Notes under the pieces: model-generated
Told to the model about the DNA's origin: nothing
Database searches by the model: none
What the model saw: the letters and a program-made list of their open reading frames with translations, nothing else
Shown: positions 23,967-31,591 of the stretch, in pieces
How positions within the stretch are numbered: the stretch's first letter is position 1
Layout: the number at the start of each line of letters is the position of its first letter
Made by a program: the position numbers and the translations under genes
Source of the DNA: Thermotogaceae bacterium
GTDB taxonomy: Bacteria > Thermotogota > Thermotogae > B21-G9 > HyVt-16
Direction: 5' to 3'
Assembly (NCBI GenBank): GCA_029981435.1
Contig: JARRBB010000013.1
Coordinates: 1-37,866 of the forward strand
Length of the DNA: 37,866 nt

Positions 23967-25133
23967 CTATTTTCCAAATATTTCTAATGCCTTTTTGAGG
24001 TTTTCTACAACATATTCCTGTTCTTCAAAGGTTATGTTGTTGTAAAATGGGATAGCAAGTGTTCTGTTCGAGATTTCTTCAGTTATAGGGAGGAAACCTT
24101 CTGTGTATCCAAAGATTTCCCTGTAAAATTTTTGAAGGTGTATAGCAGAAAAATAAGGACGCGTCTGTATTCCTTTTTCTTCAAGATATTTCATAACTTT
24201 ATCTCTATCAATATTTTTATCGAGTTTTACTACGTAAACAAACCAGCTCATCTTGGTTGTGCTCGGAGCTATGTATGGAACATCAATCCCATCGATGTTT
24301 TTAAGTAACTCGTTGTAGATGTTTGCGACTTTCTCTCTTTTTTCAAGAAACTTTTCAAGTTTCCTGATTTGAGATACTCCAAGCGCTGCAGACATTTCAT
24401 CTAAGCGATAATTGTAGCCAAGTCTTGAATGAGTCAGCCAGTCGTCTCCTTCACCTCTGCCCTGATTTCTCATGCTTTTCGAAAGTATGTAGATTCTCTC
24501 ATCATCGGTTACAATTATTCCTCCTTCGCCTGTTGTCATCTGTTTGTTGGGATAAAATGCAAAAGCACCCGCACTTCCAAAGGTTCCTGCCTTTCTTCCT
24601 TTGTACTCTGCTCCGATCGCTTCACAGGAATCCTCGATGAGTTTAAGTTCATTCTCTCTGGCTATTTCTTCAAATTCTTCCCAATCTGCCGGTTGGCCAA
24701 AAACATCTACAACAAGAAGCGCCTTCAGTTTTGAAAAATCTAAATTCACATTGCCTACTTTCATTTTTTTGTTTTTCAAATTTTCGATGGTTTCTCTCAC
24801 TGACTCGGGAGAAAGGTTCAAAGTTTTTGGATCTATATCGGCAAAAACAGGTAAGGCCCTCTCAAAGAGCATGACGTTGGCAGAGGCGATGAAGCTGAAA
24901 GGAGTTGTAATAACAAGATCACCTTCACCTATTCCAAGAGATCTTATTATGAGATGTAAAGCACTTGTTCCACTGTTGACCGCCACCGCGTACTTTACAC
25001 CAGTGTATTCAGCGACAAGTCTTTCGAATTCTTCTATCTTCGGCCCTATGCTGAGCCTTCCACTTTTTAAAACTCCAAGCACTTCTTCGATATCGTCCTG
25101 AGATATCTCAGGTGATGAAAGTGGTACTCTCAT
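23967..25133 (-). CDS. DegT/DnrJ/EryC1/StrS (PglE-like) sugar aminotransferase
   Basis: 388 residues. The enzyme uses PLP and an amino donor to convert a keto-sugar nucleotide to an amino sugar. Marks: VPLSSPEISQDDIEEVLGVLKSG at the N-terminus, VAVNSGTSALHLIIRSLGI, TTPFSFIASANVML, the PLP-ring segment LIEDSCEAIGAEYKG, the Schiff-base Lys197 in FYPNKQMTTGEGG, and RLGYNYRLDEMSAALG. These match the family that makes 4-amino-4,6-dideoxy or 3-amino sugars. A NeuD/PglD-like acyltransferase and a PglC-like transferase at 2276-3504 would be the next steps of a bacillosamine-type route. It begins two bases after the HAD phosphatase gene and precedes lnt. Confidence 0.9.
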   Translation of the reverse strand: MRVPLSSPEISQDDIEEVLGVLKSGRLSIGPKIEEFERLVAEYTGVKYAVAVNSGTSALHLIIRSLGIGEGDLVITTPFSFIASANVMLFERALPVFADIDPKTLNLSPESVRETIENLKNKKMKVGNVNLDFSKLKALLVVDVFGQPADWEEFEEIARENELKLIEDSCEAIGAEYKGRKAGTFGSAGAFAFYPNKQMTTGEGGIIVTDDERIYILSKSMRNQGRGEGDDWLTHSRLGYNYRLDEMSAALGVSQIRKLEKFLEKREKVANIYNELLKNIDGIDVPYIAPSTTKMSWFVYVVKLDKNIDRDKVMKYLEEKGIQTRPYFSAIHLQKFYREIFGYTEGFLPITEEISNRTLAIPFYNNITFEEQEYVVENLKKALEIFGK

Positions 25134-25135
25134 TT

Positions 25136-25960
25136 TTACACCTCTCCGTTCATTATTTTTCTAAGGGCTACAGCCACTCCATTTTCTTCGTTGCTTGGAA
25201 CAACAAGTTTAGCATGTTTTTTTACATCATCTGGCGCATTGGCCATTGCAATTGATAATCCAACTTTTTTCATCACTTCAAGATCGTTGTAGTTATCACC
25301 AATGAAAACAATATCAGATAACTCCAGATCGTAGTAATTTGCCAAGAATTCAATCGCTTTTTCTTTCGCAACTTCTACATTGAAAAGTTCACAAAAAACC
25401 CAGTTGTCAAGGACTCCGCTTATTATCTTCGATGTTTTTTTGAAAACTTCTTTTGAATTCAGGACTTTTTCAACTTCTGATTTTTCACCCATCACGGTTA
25501 TCTCCACTACTTCATCATCTACGATATCTTTCAAACTTTCAACCTTCTTCATCCTCCAAAGATTGTTTTGGAAATAAGGGGAAAAAGGATTTTTCAAAGA
25601 TAAATCCTCAAAGAAAATATCCGGGACCTTTGAAAAGCTTTTGAACAAAAGTAAATCAAATTTATCTGTGAGTTCATTCAGAATTTCAAGCGCCAGCTCT
25701 TTTGGTAAAACTTTCTGTATTAGAACATCTTTTCCGTGATTTTTAACTATCAGGGCACCGTTTTGGAGAATAACAGGTATGTCCTCTGGGATTTTTGAAA
25801 GGTAATCTTTCGCAGATTGAAATGCCCTCCCGGTACATATGGTCACTTTGTAACCAGCATTAAGGGCATCTTCTATGGCTTTTTCGTTTGTGTCAGAGAT
25901 CTGTTTTTTATCGTTCAACAACGTACCATCTAAATCTATCGCTATCAACCTGTACTTCAA
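25136..25960 (-). CDS. HAD-superfamily Cof-type (IIB) phosphatase
   Basis: 274 residues from a TTG at 25960, nine bases after AAGGAGG; the longer frame to 26023 lacks a Shine-Dalgarno. Motif I is YRLIAIDLDGTLLND, motif II is TICTGR, and motif IV is VFIGDNYNDLEVMKKVGLSIAMANA, with a large C2 cap between them. Cof-type phosphatases dephosphorylate sugar phosphates, FMN, pyridoxal phosphate and similar small molecules. The start lies inside the ribF reading frame (53 bp overlap, different frame), so motif I is encoded by shared DNA. Being next to ribF raises the possibility of a flavin-pathway phosphatase (the ArfP step of riboflavin synthesis), but this is only context. Confidence 0.85.
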   Translation of the reverse strand: MKYRLIAIDLDGTLLNDKKQISDTNEKAIEDALNAGYKVTICTGRAFQSAKDYLSKIPEDIPVILQNGALIVKNHGKDVLIQKVLPKELALEILNELTDKFDLLLFKSFSKVPDIFFEDLSLKNPFSPYFQNNLWRMKKVESLKDIVDDEVVEITVMGEKSEVEKVLNSKEVFKKTSKIISGVLDNWVFCELFNVEVAKEKAIEFLANYYDLELSDIVFIGDNYNDLEVMKKVGLSIAMANAPDDVKKHAKLVVPSNEENGVAVALRKIMNGEV

Positions 25961-26885
25961 TTTCTCTATCCTCCTTGACTGTCTGAAGGTTATGGTTGAA
26001 AAACCGTCTGGCTCTTTCGACATCCTCCCGTATTTTTTCTTTCAGTTCTTCAATGTTCTTAAACTTCTCTTCGCCCCGTAAAAAATCGAGGAGCTGAACC
26101 TTAACTTTTTTGTTGTAAAGATCTCCTGAGAAGTCTATTATATATACTTCGTACTTCAAATTTTGATCGTCAGAAACAGTTGGATTCAAACCGATGTTCA
26201 TAACACCGGGGAAGTAGTCACCATCTATGTAAACTCTCACAACATAAACACCATTTTTTGGTACGACGAGTCTTTCATTTGGCCTTCGAATGTTTATGGT
26301 TGGAAATCCAAGCTTTCTTCCCAAGCGTTTTCCTTCAACAACAACTCCACTTATATGATAAGGTTCCCCAAGGAACTCATTGGCTTCATCGATTCTGCCA
26401 TCACTTATGAGTTCTCTTATGAATGTACTGCTTATTCTTTTGTTTTTGTGAAATATAGGAGGGACCTCGCAAACTGAGAAACCGTATTTGTTTCCCAGAA
26501 ATCTGAGAAAATTCACATCACCTTTTCTGTCTCTTCCAAATTTGAAATCGTGTCCAACGATAACTTTTACGGTATTTGCAAGTTTTAAAAGTATGTCCTT
26601 CACAAATTCTTCTGGAGACAGGTTTTTTATTTCTACAAGATCCAGAAAGGTTACCGAATCAACCCCTAAATTTTCTATCTTTTCAAGCCTTTCAGCGGGG
26701 GTGATTATCAACCCCTTGAAGTTTTTTTTGTAATAGTCGAAAGGATATATTATAGAAAGAACATGTGTGTTCAATCCGTACTGTTTTGCTTCTTCCTGTG
26801 CCTTTTTTATTATTATCCTGTGCCCCATGTGGACACCATCGAAAACTCCAACGGTCACTATGGAACCTTTTTTGTTCAATTTCAA
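25908..26885 (-). CDS. ribF: Bifunctional riboflavin kinase / FAD synthetase
   Basis: 325 residues. The N-terminal adenylyltransferase domain has VTVGVFDGVHMGHRIII, a VIVGHDFKFGRDRKGD segment and RISSTFIRELISDG. The C-terminal riboflavin kinase domain has KRLGRKLGFPTINI and GVMNIGLNPTV. The enzyme makes FMN and then FAD. The TTG at 26885 overlaps the truB stop; a second TTG at 26879 has better Shine-Dalgarno spacing (AAGGTGG, six bases) and may be the true start. The last ~27 residues after ARRFFNHNL extend past the usual end of the family and overlap the HAD gene. Confidence 0.93.
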   Translation of the reverse strand: MKLNKKGSIVTVGVFDGVHMGHRIIIKKAQEEAKQYGLNTHVLSIIYPFDYYKKNFKGLIITPAERLEKIENLGVDSVTFLDLVEIKNLSPEEFVKDILLKLANTVKVIVGHDFKFGRDRKGDVNFLRFLGNKYGFSVCEVPPIFHKNKRISSTFIRELISDGRIDEANEFLGEPYHISGVVVEGKRLGRKLGFPTINIRRPNERLVVPKNGVYVVRVYIDGDYFPGVMNIGLNPTVSDDQNLKYEVYIIDFSGDLYNKKVKVQLLDFLRGEEKFKNIEELKEKIREDVERARRFFNHNLQTVKEDREIEVQVDSDRFRWYVVER

Positions 26886-27862
26886 CCACCTTCACTTCCA
26901 AAAACTTTGTAAAGTTTTGCAACTCTCTCTTTGATACCTTTTTCAATCAGTGTCCCTACAAATTTCTTTTTCCTTTCAGAGATGGCTATCGCTATTAATC
27001 TACCTTTTCCATCTATTATTCTCACGTATTCATCTTTTTCGAAAGTTCCTAATATCTTTTCCACATTTTTCGAGTAAATCTGTACCCCATTTAGAACTTT
27101 TTCAACGTAATCTTCTTTGATTACTATTGCAGGTAGAAAATCCAGAGCCTTCTCTATTGGAATTATACTTTTGATGATCTCTTCATCGGTAGAATTTTCC
27201 AGGCTCACTGCATCTTCTATCCTGAATCTACCAGACTTTATTCTTTTCAATTCGACTAAGGTTGCACCACATCCAAGTTTGTATCCGATGTCCATCGCCA
27301 AAGATCTTATGTAAGTGCCGGCAGAAACCTCTGTCGAAAAATTGACTATTTTTTCTTCCATATCAACTTTTTCAATTTTCAACCATTTTATTTCAACTAC
27401 TTTCGGTGGAAGTCTTATTATGACTCCCTGCCGTGCCAGTTCGTAGAGTTTTTTTCCTTTGTATTTCCTTGCGGAATAAGCAGGTGGAACCTGCTTATAT
27501 GTACCTATGAAGGATTCAAAGGCTTCTATTATCTCTTCTTTTGTTGCATTGCATTGATTTTCTTCTCTAATTTCACCTGTTATATCAAAAGTTTCGGTTA
27601 TAAGACCAAGTTTAGCCTTTGCTCTGTAAATCTTCGTATCGTTCTTGAAAAACTCGAGAATTCTTGTACCTTTGTTTATACCTATTATGAGCAATCCTTC
27701 AGCGAAGGGATCGAGTGTCCCGGCATGTCCAACTTTTTTGAATTTGAATCTTTCCCTTATGCTTTCTACTATGTCATGGGAAGTTGGACCTACTGGTTTG
27801 TTTACAAGCAATATACCGGACGTTTTATCATCAGGATTATCCAGCTTCTTCGCTTTCATCAT
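26882..27862 (-). CDS. truB: tRNA pseudouridine(55) synthase
   Basis: 326 residues. TruB converts U55 of the T-loop to pseudouridine. The N-terminal GILLVNKPVGPTSHDIV and the catalytic segment KVGHAGTLDPFAEGLL (Asp51) are diagnostic; SAGTYIRSLAMDIG is the second conserved block. A PUA-like C-terminal region (about 245-326) is present. The ATG at 27862 (or the adjacent 27859) follows AGGGAG and overlaps rbfA by 26 bp. The order rbfA-truB-ribF is a classic translation-gene cluster seen in many bacteria. Confidence 0.95.
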   Translation of the reverse strand: MMKAKKLDNPDDKTSGILLVNKPVGPTSHDIVESIRERFKFKKVGHAGTLDPFAEGLLIIGINKGTRILEFFKNDTKIYRAKAKLGLITETFDITGEIREENQCNATKEEIIEAFESFIGTYKQVPPAYSARKYKGKKLYELARQGVIIRLPPKVVEIKWLKIEKVDMEEKIVNFSTEVSAGTYIRSLAMDIGYKLGCGATLVELKRIKSGRFRIEDAVSLENSTDEEIIKSIIPIEKALDFLPAIVIKEDYVEKVLNGVQIYSKNVEKILGTFEKDEYVRIIDGKGRLIAIAISERKKKFVGTLIEKGIKERVAKLYKVFGSEGG

Positions 27863-28211
27863 TTTCTCCCTTTTTTATGGTTTCCAATATCTGTTGAATT
27901 TTTATGCTTTGTTCTATTCCCCTGTCTTTTTTGAACCTCAGCTCCGGAACAGTGTAAAGCCTCATATTTTTTCCAATGTAGCCTTTGAAGAATCCCTTTG
28001 CTTTTTCAAGAACATTGAGGATTTCAGTGATGTTTGATTCATCGCCCAAAACACTCACGAAGACATCGGCGTATCTTTTATCGTTTGATAATATAACGCG
28101 CGTAAAACTTATTCTTTCTTTTTTCACACGTGGATCTTTCATCTCAGACAGTGCTTCTGAGAGCAATTTAAGCATTTCAGATTCAAGCATCTCTTTTCTA
28201 TATACACTCAT
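27837..28211 (-). CDS. rbfA: 30S ribosome-binding factor A
   Basis: 124 residues from the ATG at 28211, eight bases after a GAGG; an in-frame GTG at 28220 overlaps the preceding stop and is less likely. RbfA is a KH-like factor needed for 30S maturation and processing of the 16S rRNA 5' end. Family features visible are the basic helix at the N-terminus (VYRKEMLESEMLKLLSEAL), DPRV, the RYADVFVSVLG strand and VPELRFKKDRGIEQSIKI near the end. Position directly before truB supports the call. Confidence 0.93.
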   Translation of the reverse strand: MSVYRKEMLESEMLKLLSEALSEMKDPRVKKERISFTRVILSNDKRYADVFVSVLGDESNITEILNVLEKAKGFFKGYIGKNMRLYTVPELRFKKDRGIEQSIKIQQILETIKKGENDESEEAG

Positions 28212-28216
28212 CTTCC

Positions 28217-29188
28217 TCACCTCATTATTTGAGTTATTTTCTCAGCTTGAGCAAAAAGTCCAAAAGTCCCTCCTGTGTGAATGAATATAACTTTTTTTCC
28301 AGAATTTTTAAAAGTTTCTATCGTGCCCCTGAGGGCTTTCGATGTGTATACGGGATCGAGAATGAGCGTTTCAAGTTCTGCAACATGTTTTATCAATTCC
28401 AGATCTTCGAATGTCGGAACTGCATATGCGGGACCAGAGAAATCATCTATAACTTCCATTCTTACTTTTTCTAATTTCAAATCAACATCGAACTCACTCA
28501 TACCATTTAGAAGTTTGAAAATCTTTTCTGTAAACTCATCTTTATCGGTTTTTGTAACGTTGAAACCTATAACCCTGCAAGGTTTATCTACTAAATTCAA
28601 TCCAGCGATCAGTCCTGCAACCGTTCCACCGCTACCGAGTGCACAGCACACAGCATCGAACTGATCCAGATCCACCTGCTTGTCAAGCTCAAAAACTGCA
28701 TTGACGTATCCAAGGGCACCAAGTGAGTTTGAGCCACCTTCTGGAATTATATAAACTTTTTTACCTTCCGACTCGTATTTTTTACTGTATTCTTTGAATA
28801 TCTCATCTATATTTTTATACTGTTCAGGTGTTACATATACAATTTCAGAACCAATCAGCATGTCTATGAGAAGATTACCGTTGAATATCTCAGGTTTTGA
28901 GCCTCTTAAAAACAGAACTGGTTGCATGCCAAGAGACTTTGAAAGAACCGCGGTTGCGCGACAGTGATTTGACTGTACCCCACCGCATGTGAAGACTATA
29001 TCGGAATTTTTATCCTTCGCATCTTTCAATAAGTACTCAAGTTTTCTGATTTTGTTTCCACTTGCAAGAAAATGCGTCAAATCGTCCATTTTAACGTACA
29101 GGTCAAAACCGTACTCTTTGCTAAGGTTTTCAAGTTTTCTGATAGGTGTCGGTAGGATCGCAAGGCTCAACTTTTCATTCAAGTTCAT
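28217..29188 (-). CDS. PLP-dependent D-cysteine desulfhydrase / ACC deaminase family enzyme
   Basis: 323 residues with a fold-type II PLP enzyme pattern: LPTPIRKLENLSKEYG, YVKMDDLTHFLASGNKIRKLEYLL (Schiff-base lysine in GNKIRKLE), FTCGGVQSNHCRATA and the phosphate-binding ALGSGGTVAGLIAGL. Relatives break down D-cysteine to pyruvate, sulfide and ammonia (DcyD) or deaminate 1-aminocyclopropane-1-carboxylate; in bacteria D-cysteine desulfhydrase is the commoner role, and the two cannot be separated by eye. The ATG at 29188 follows GGGGAGGAATTTTAA. It is the first gene of the 15-gene array and has its own promoter. Confidence 0.87.
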   Translation of the reverse strand: MNLNEKLSLAILPTPIRKLENLSKEYGFDLYVKMDDLTHFLASGNKIRKLEYLLKDAKDKNSDIVFTCGGVQSNHCRATAVLSKSLGMQPVLFLRGSKPEIFNGNLLIDMLIGSEIVYVTPEQYKNIDEIFKEYSKKYESEGKKVYIIPEGGSNSLGALGYVNAVFELDKQVDLDQFDAVCCALGSGGTVAGLIAGLNLVDKPCRVIGFNVTKTDKDEFTEKIFKLLNGMSEFDVDLKLEKVRMEVIDDFSGPAYAVPTFEDLELIKHVAELETLILDPVYTSKALRGTIETFKNSGKKVIFIHTGGTFGLFAQAEKITQIMR

Positions 29189-29226
29189 TTAAAATTCCTC
29201 CCCGTTTTCAAATGTCCACAAATAAT

Positions 29227-29255
29227 ATTATGCCACAGCACAGAGAAAATGGAAA
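29227..29255 (-). promoter_or_regulatory. Promoter of the 15-gene array
   Basis: On the minus strand TTTCCA (29255-29250) and CATAAT (29232-29227) are 17 bp apart, and the -10 is extended by an upstream TGG. The site overlaps the footprint of the divergent promoter at 29261-29269. This is the only convincing promoter position before dcyD. Confidence 0.5.
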
Positions 29256-29260
29256 TTTTT

Positions 29261-29269
29261 TGGTATAAT
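29261..29269 (+). promoter_or_regulatory. Extended -10 promoter of the GGDEF gene
   Basis: TGGTATAAT is a perfect TGnTATAAT extended -10 element. No good -35 lies 17 bp upstream (CAGAGA), consistent with an extended -10 promoter. The start would be near 29276, about 20 bases before the ATG, whose Shine-Dalgarno is GGGGG at 29286-29290. Confidence 0.65.
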
Positions 29270-29296
29270 GTTAATATCATTTTATGGGGGAAAAAT

Positions 29297-30556
29297 ATGA
29301 ATTCCAAAATCAAAAGAATATTTTATAGTCTTCTGCTTCCTTTGAGCATTCTCGTGATGTTGTTTTTATTATCCAGGCGAAATTATCTTCTTTATCACAG
29401 CATCATAGAATTTTTTGCTATTTTCACCGGTTTTGCAATTGCTTTGATTGCCTTTTCAACCCGAAAGTTGTTGCGTGATGAGAACACCATTTTCTTGAAA
29501 CTTGGTATCATATATTTTTATGTTCCTATTATCGATTTTTTGCATACGATTTCTTACAAGGGAATGGGCGTCTTTTCACAGTGGACAGCGAATCAACCGA
29601 CACAGTTTTGGATAGCCGGAAGAACACTTGAGGTGTTAGGCTTTGTGATGATATTTTTCTTTCCAAAATTGAAAGAAAAATATCTTTCTCTGATATTAGG
29701 TTTGCTCACGTCTTTTTCTATTTTTTCTATTTTCTCGGGTTTCTTTCCACCTTGCTTTTTTGAAGGAAAAGGATTGACTGCATTCAAAGTGTTCATGGAA
29801 TATCTGCTTGTGATAGCGCTGGCACTTACGATTCTCAAGGTTTTTGAGCACAAAACTCTTAGTAGATCTGTTAAGAAAACGCTGCTTTTGAGTATTGTTT
29901 TAACAATTGCTGGTGAGCTTTCTTTCACACTTTACAGCGATGTTTTTGGCTTTTTCAACTTTCTTGGACATGTTTTTCGTTTTCTATCCTATTTTGTGAT
30001 ATTCAGAGGAGTGGTCGTTGAATGCCTTACTAATCCAATGAATACATTGATGTCAGAACTGGAAAAAAGCAGAAAAAAACTCGAGGACCTGGCATATTAC
30101 GATAAACTGACAGGGCTTTACAACAGAAACTTCTTCGAAGAATTTGTGAAAAAACAGCTTATGCTTTTAGAACGTGAGAACATTGCCTCTGAGATAATAG
30201 TCATTGACATCGATGATTTCAAACATATCAACGACTCTTACGGACATCATATAGGAGATGAGGTTTTGAAATTAGTCGCTGAGAGCATAAAAGAGAGCAC
30301 TCGTTCATCTGATATTGCAGTTAGATACGGTGGAGATGAGTTTTTAATAATATTAACTGGTTCAGATGATGGTGCTCGTGATGTTGTAAAGAGGATAGAA
30401 ACCAAACTGAAAGAGAAGAACAGATTCGATTTTCCAATAAGCATAAGTTACGGAACTTCGAAATTTTTAACAGCTTCAGAATATAAGTCGGCTTTTGTTG
30501 AAGCTGACAGTAAAATGTACAAGATGAAAGATGAACGTAAAATGACAATTAAATAG
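29297..30556 (+). CDS. MASE3-GGDEF diguanylate cyclase
   Basis: 419 residues from the ATG at 29297, six bases after GGGGG; an upstream in-frame ATG at 29249 would precede the promoter and is rejected. The N-terminal ~240 residues contain about seven to eight membrane helices with features of the MASE3 sensor domain (VPIIDFLHTISYKGMGVF, and NQPTQFWIAGRTLEVLGF). A short coiled-coil leads to the GGDEF domain: DKLTGLYNRNFFEE, IDIDDFKHINDSYGHHIGDE, and YGGDEFL (345-349). An RSSD inhibitory site (336-339) lies the canonical five residues before it. It should synthesise c-di-GMP with product inhibition. It is monocistronic and convergent with the oxidoreductase gene; the two stop codons abut. Confidence 0.92.
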   Translation: MNSKIKRIFYSLLLPLSILVMLFLLSRRNYLLYHSIIEFFAIFTGFAIALIAFSTRKLLRDENTIFLKLGIIYFYVPIIDFLHTISYKGMGVFSQWTANQPTQFWIAGRTLEVLGFVMIFFFPKLKEKYLSLILGLLTSFSIFSIFSGFFPPCFFEGKGLTAFKVFMEYLLVIALALTILKVFEHKTLSRSVKKTLLLSIVLTIAGELSFTLYSDVFGFFNFLGHVFRFLSYFVIFRGVVVECLTNPMNTLMSELEKSRKKLEDLAYYDKLTGLYNRNFFEEFVKKQLMLLERENIASEIIVIDIDDFKHINDSYGHHIGDEVLKLVAESIKESTRSSDIAVRYGGDEFLIILTGSDDGARDVVKRIETKLKEKNRFDFPISISYGTSKFLTASEYKSAFVEADSKMYKMKDERKMTIK

Positions 30557-31588
30557 TCAATCCAGTATATTCACGAATTTTTTGTTCGAAGAAGATTCCA
30601 GAATCTTTTCTATGATTTTTATCGCTATATACCCGTCTTCAGGTTCAACGATAGGCTTTTCATATCTAAGACAGACCTTCGCAAAATGATCTATCACAGG
30701 CATTTTCCAGTACGAATCTTTGTTCGTGAACAATGGAGCCAGAGTAATTTCACCGTGGAATTCAACCGGCTTACTTAAAAATATGTCTATCTTTGATGGG
30801 GTTGTTTGACCGATTTTCATCGTACCGTATTCTCCATAAACGACAAAATAGTTTTCTTCCAGTCCTTTGGTTATCCAGTTGGAATCAAGGGTTGCTATCG
30901 CGCCGTTCGAAAGTTTTAAAATCACGCTTGCCACATCTTCAACATCCGCATTTTTTTCGAGTGTATCTGTTATCGCCACACATTCTGTTATTTCAAGCCC
31001 TGTAAGATATCTTATCAGGTCTATCTTGTGCACACCAAGATCCCCAAGTGCTCCAAAATTTGCGGTATCCTTCTTAAAAAACCAGCCGGCACTCGAAGAC
31101 CAGTTTTCTGGGCCTGAATGACCGAACATGGTCTTGACGAGCCTTATTTCTCCAAGAAGACCAGAATTTAACATTTCCCGAGCTTTTTGATGGTGTGGGA
31201 AGAATCTCTGAGAATGATTCACCATCAAAATTCTGTGATTTCTTCTCATGGTCTCTATCATTTTTTCTGCATCACTGGATTTGGTTGCCATTGGCTTTTC
31301 AACTAGAACATGTTTTCCATTGTTCAAAGCATCTACAGTAACCTCAGAATGAAGAAAATTCGGAACAGATACCACCACTGCATCCAAATCTTCACGTTTT
31401 AAAAGCTCATGATAATCATCATAGTAATCTACATTTTTTAATCCAAACCTGTCTTTTATTTCTTCCACTCTTCTTCTGTCTTTATCTGTGATGCATTTTA
31501 ATTCAGCATATTTGGAAAACAGTATATTTGGTATATGAAGAACCTGTGAAATCTTTCCTGCACCAATTACTCCCATTCTTATTTTCAT
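30557..31588 (-). CDS. Gfo/Idh/MocA-family oxidoreductase
   Basis: 343 residues. The N-terminal Rossmann domain begins MGVIGAGKISQVLHIPNIL, followed by VVVSVPNFLHSEVTV and the family lysine motif HVLVEKPMATKSSDA. The C-terminal domain has GALGDLGVHKIDLIRYLTG with the catalytic Asp/His. Family members oxidise or reduce sugars, inositols and their derivatives with NAD(P). As the last gene of the sugar operon it probably carries out a step on the imported compound; a dehydrogenase acting on a sugar or inositol is plausible. Direction and substrate are unknown. It starts three bases after the PIG-L gene. Confidence 0.9.
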   Translation of the reverse strand: MKIRMGVIGAGKISQVLHIPNILFSKYAELKCITDKDRRRVEEIKDRFGLKNVDYYDDYHELLKREDLDAVVVSVPNFLHSEVTVDALNNGKHVLVEKPMATKSSDAEKMIETMRRNHRILMVNHSQRFFPHHQKAREMLNSGLLGEIRLVKTMFGHSGPENWSSSAGWFFKKDTANFGALGDLGVHKIDLIRYLTGLEITECVAITDTLEKNADVEDVASVILKLSNGAIATLDSNWITKGLEENYFVVYGEYGTMKIGQTTPSKIDIFLSKPVEFHGEITLAPLFTNKDSYWKMPVIDHFAKVCLRYEKPIVEPEDGYIAIKIIEKILESSSNKKFVNILD

Positions 31589-31591
31589 ACC

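Noticed and set aside
24601-25101. A 166-codon open frame on the plus strand
   Set aside because: Antisense to the DegT aminotransferase gene with no start signal.
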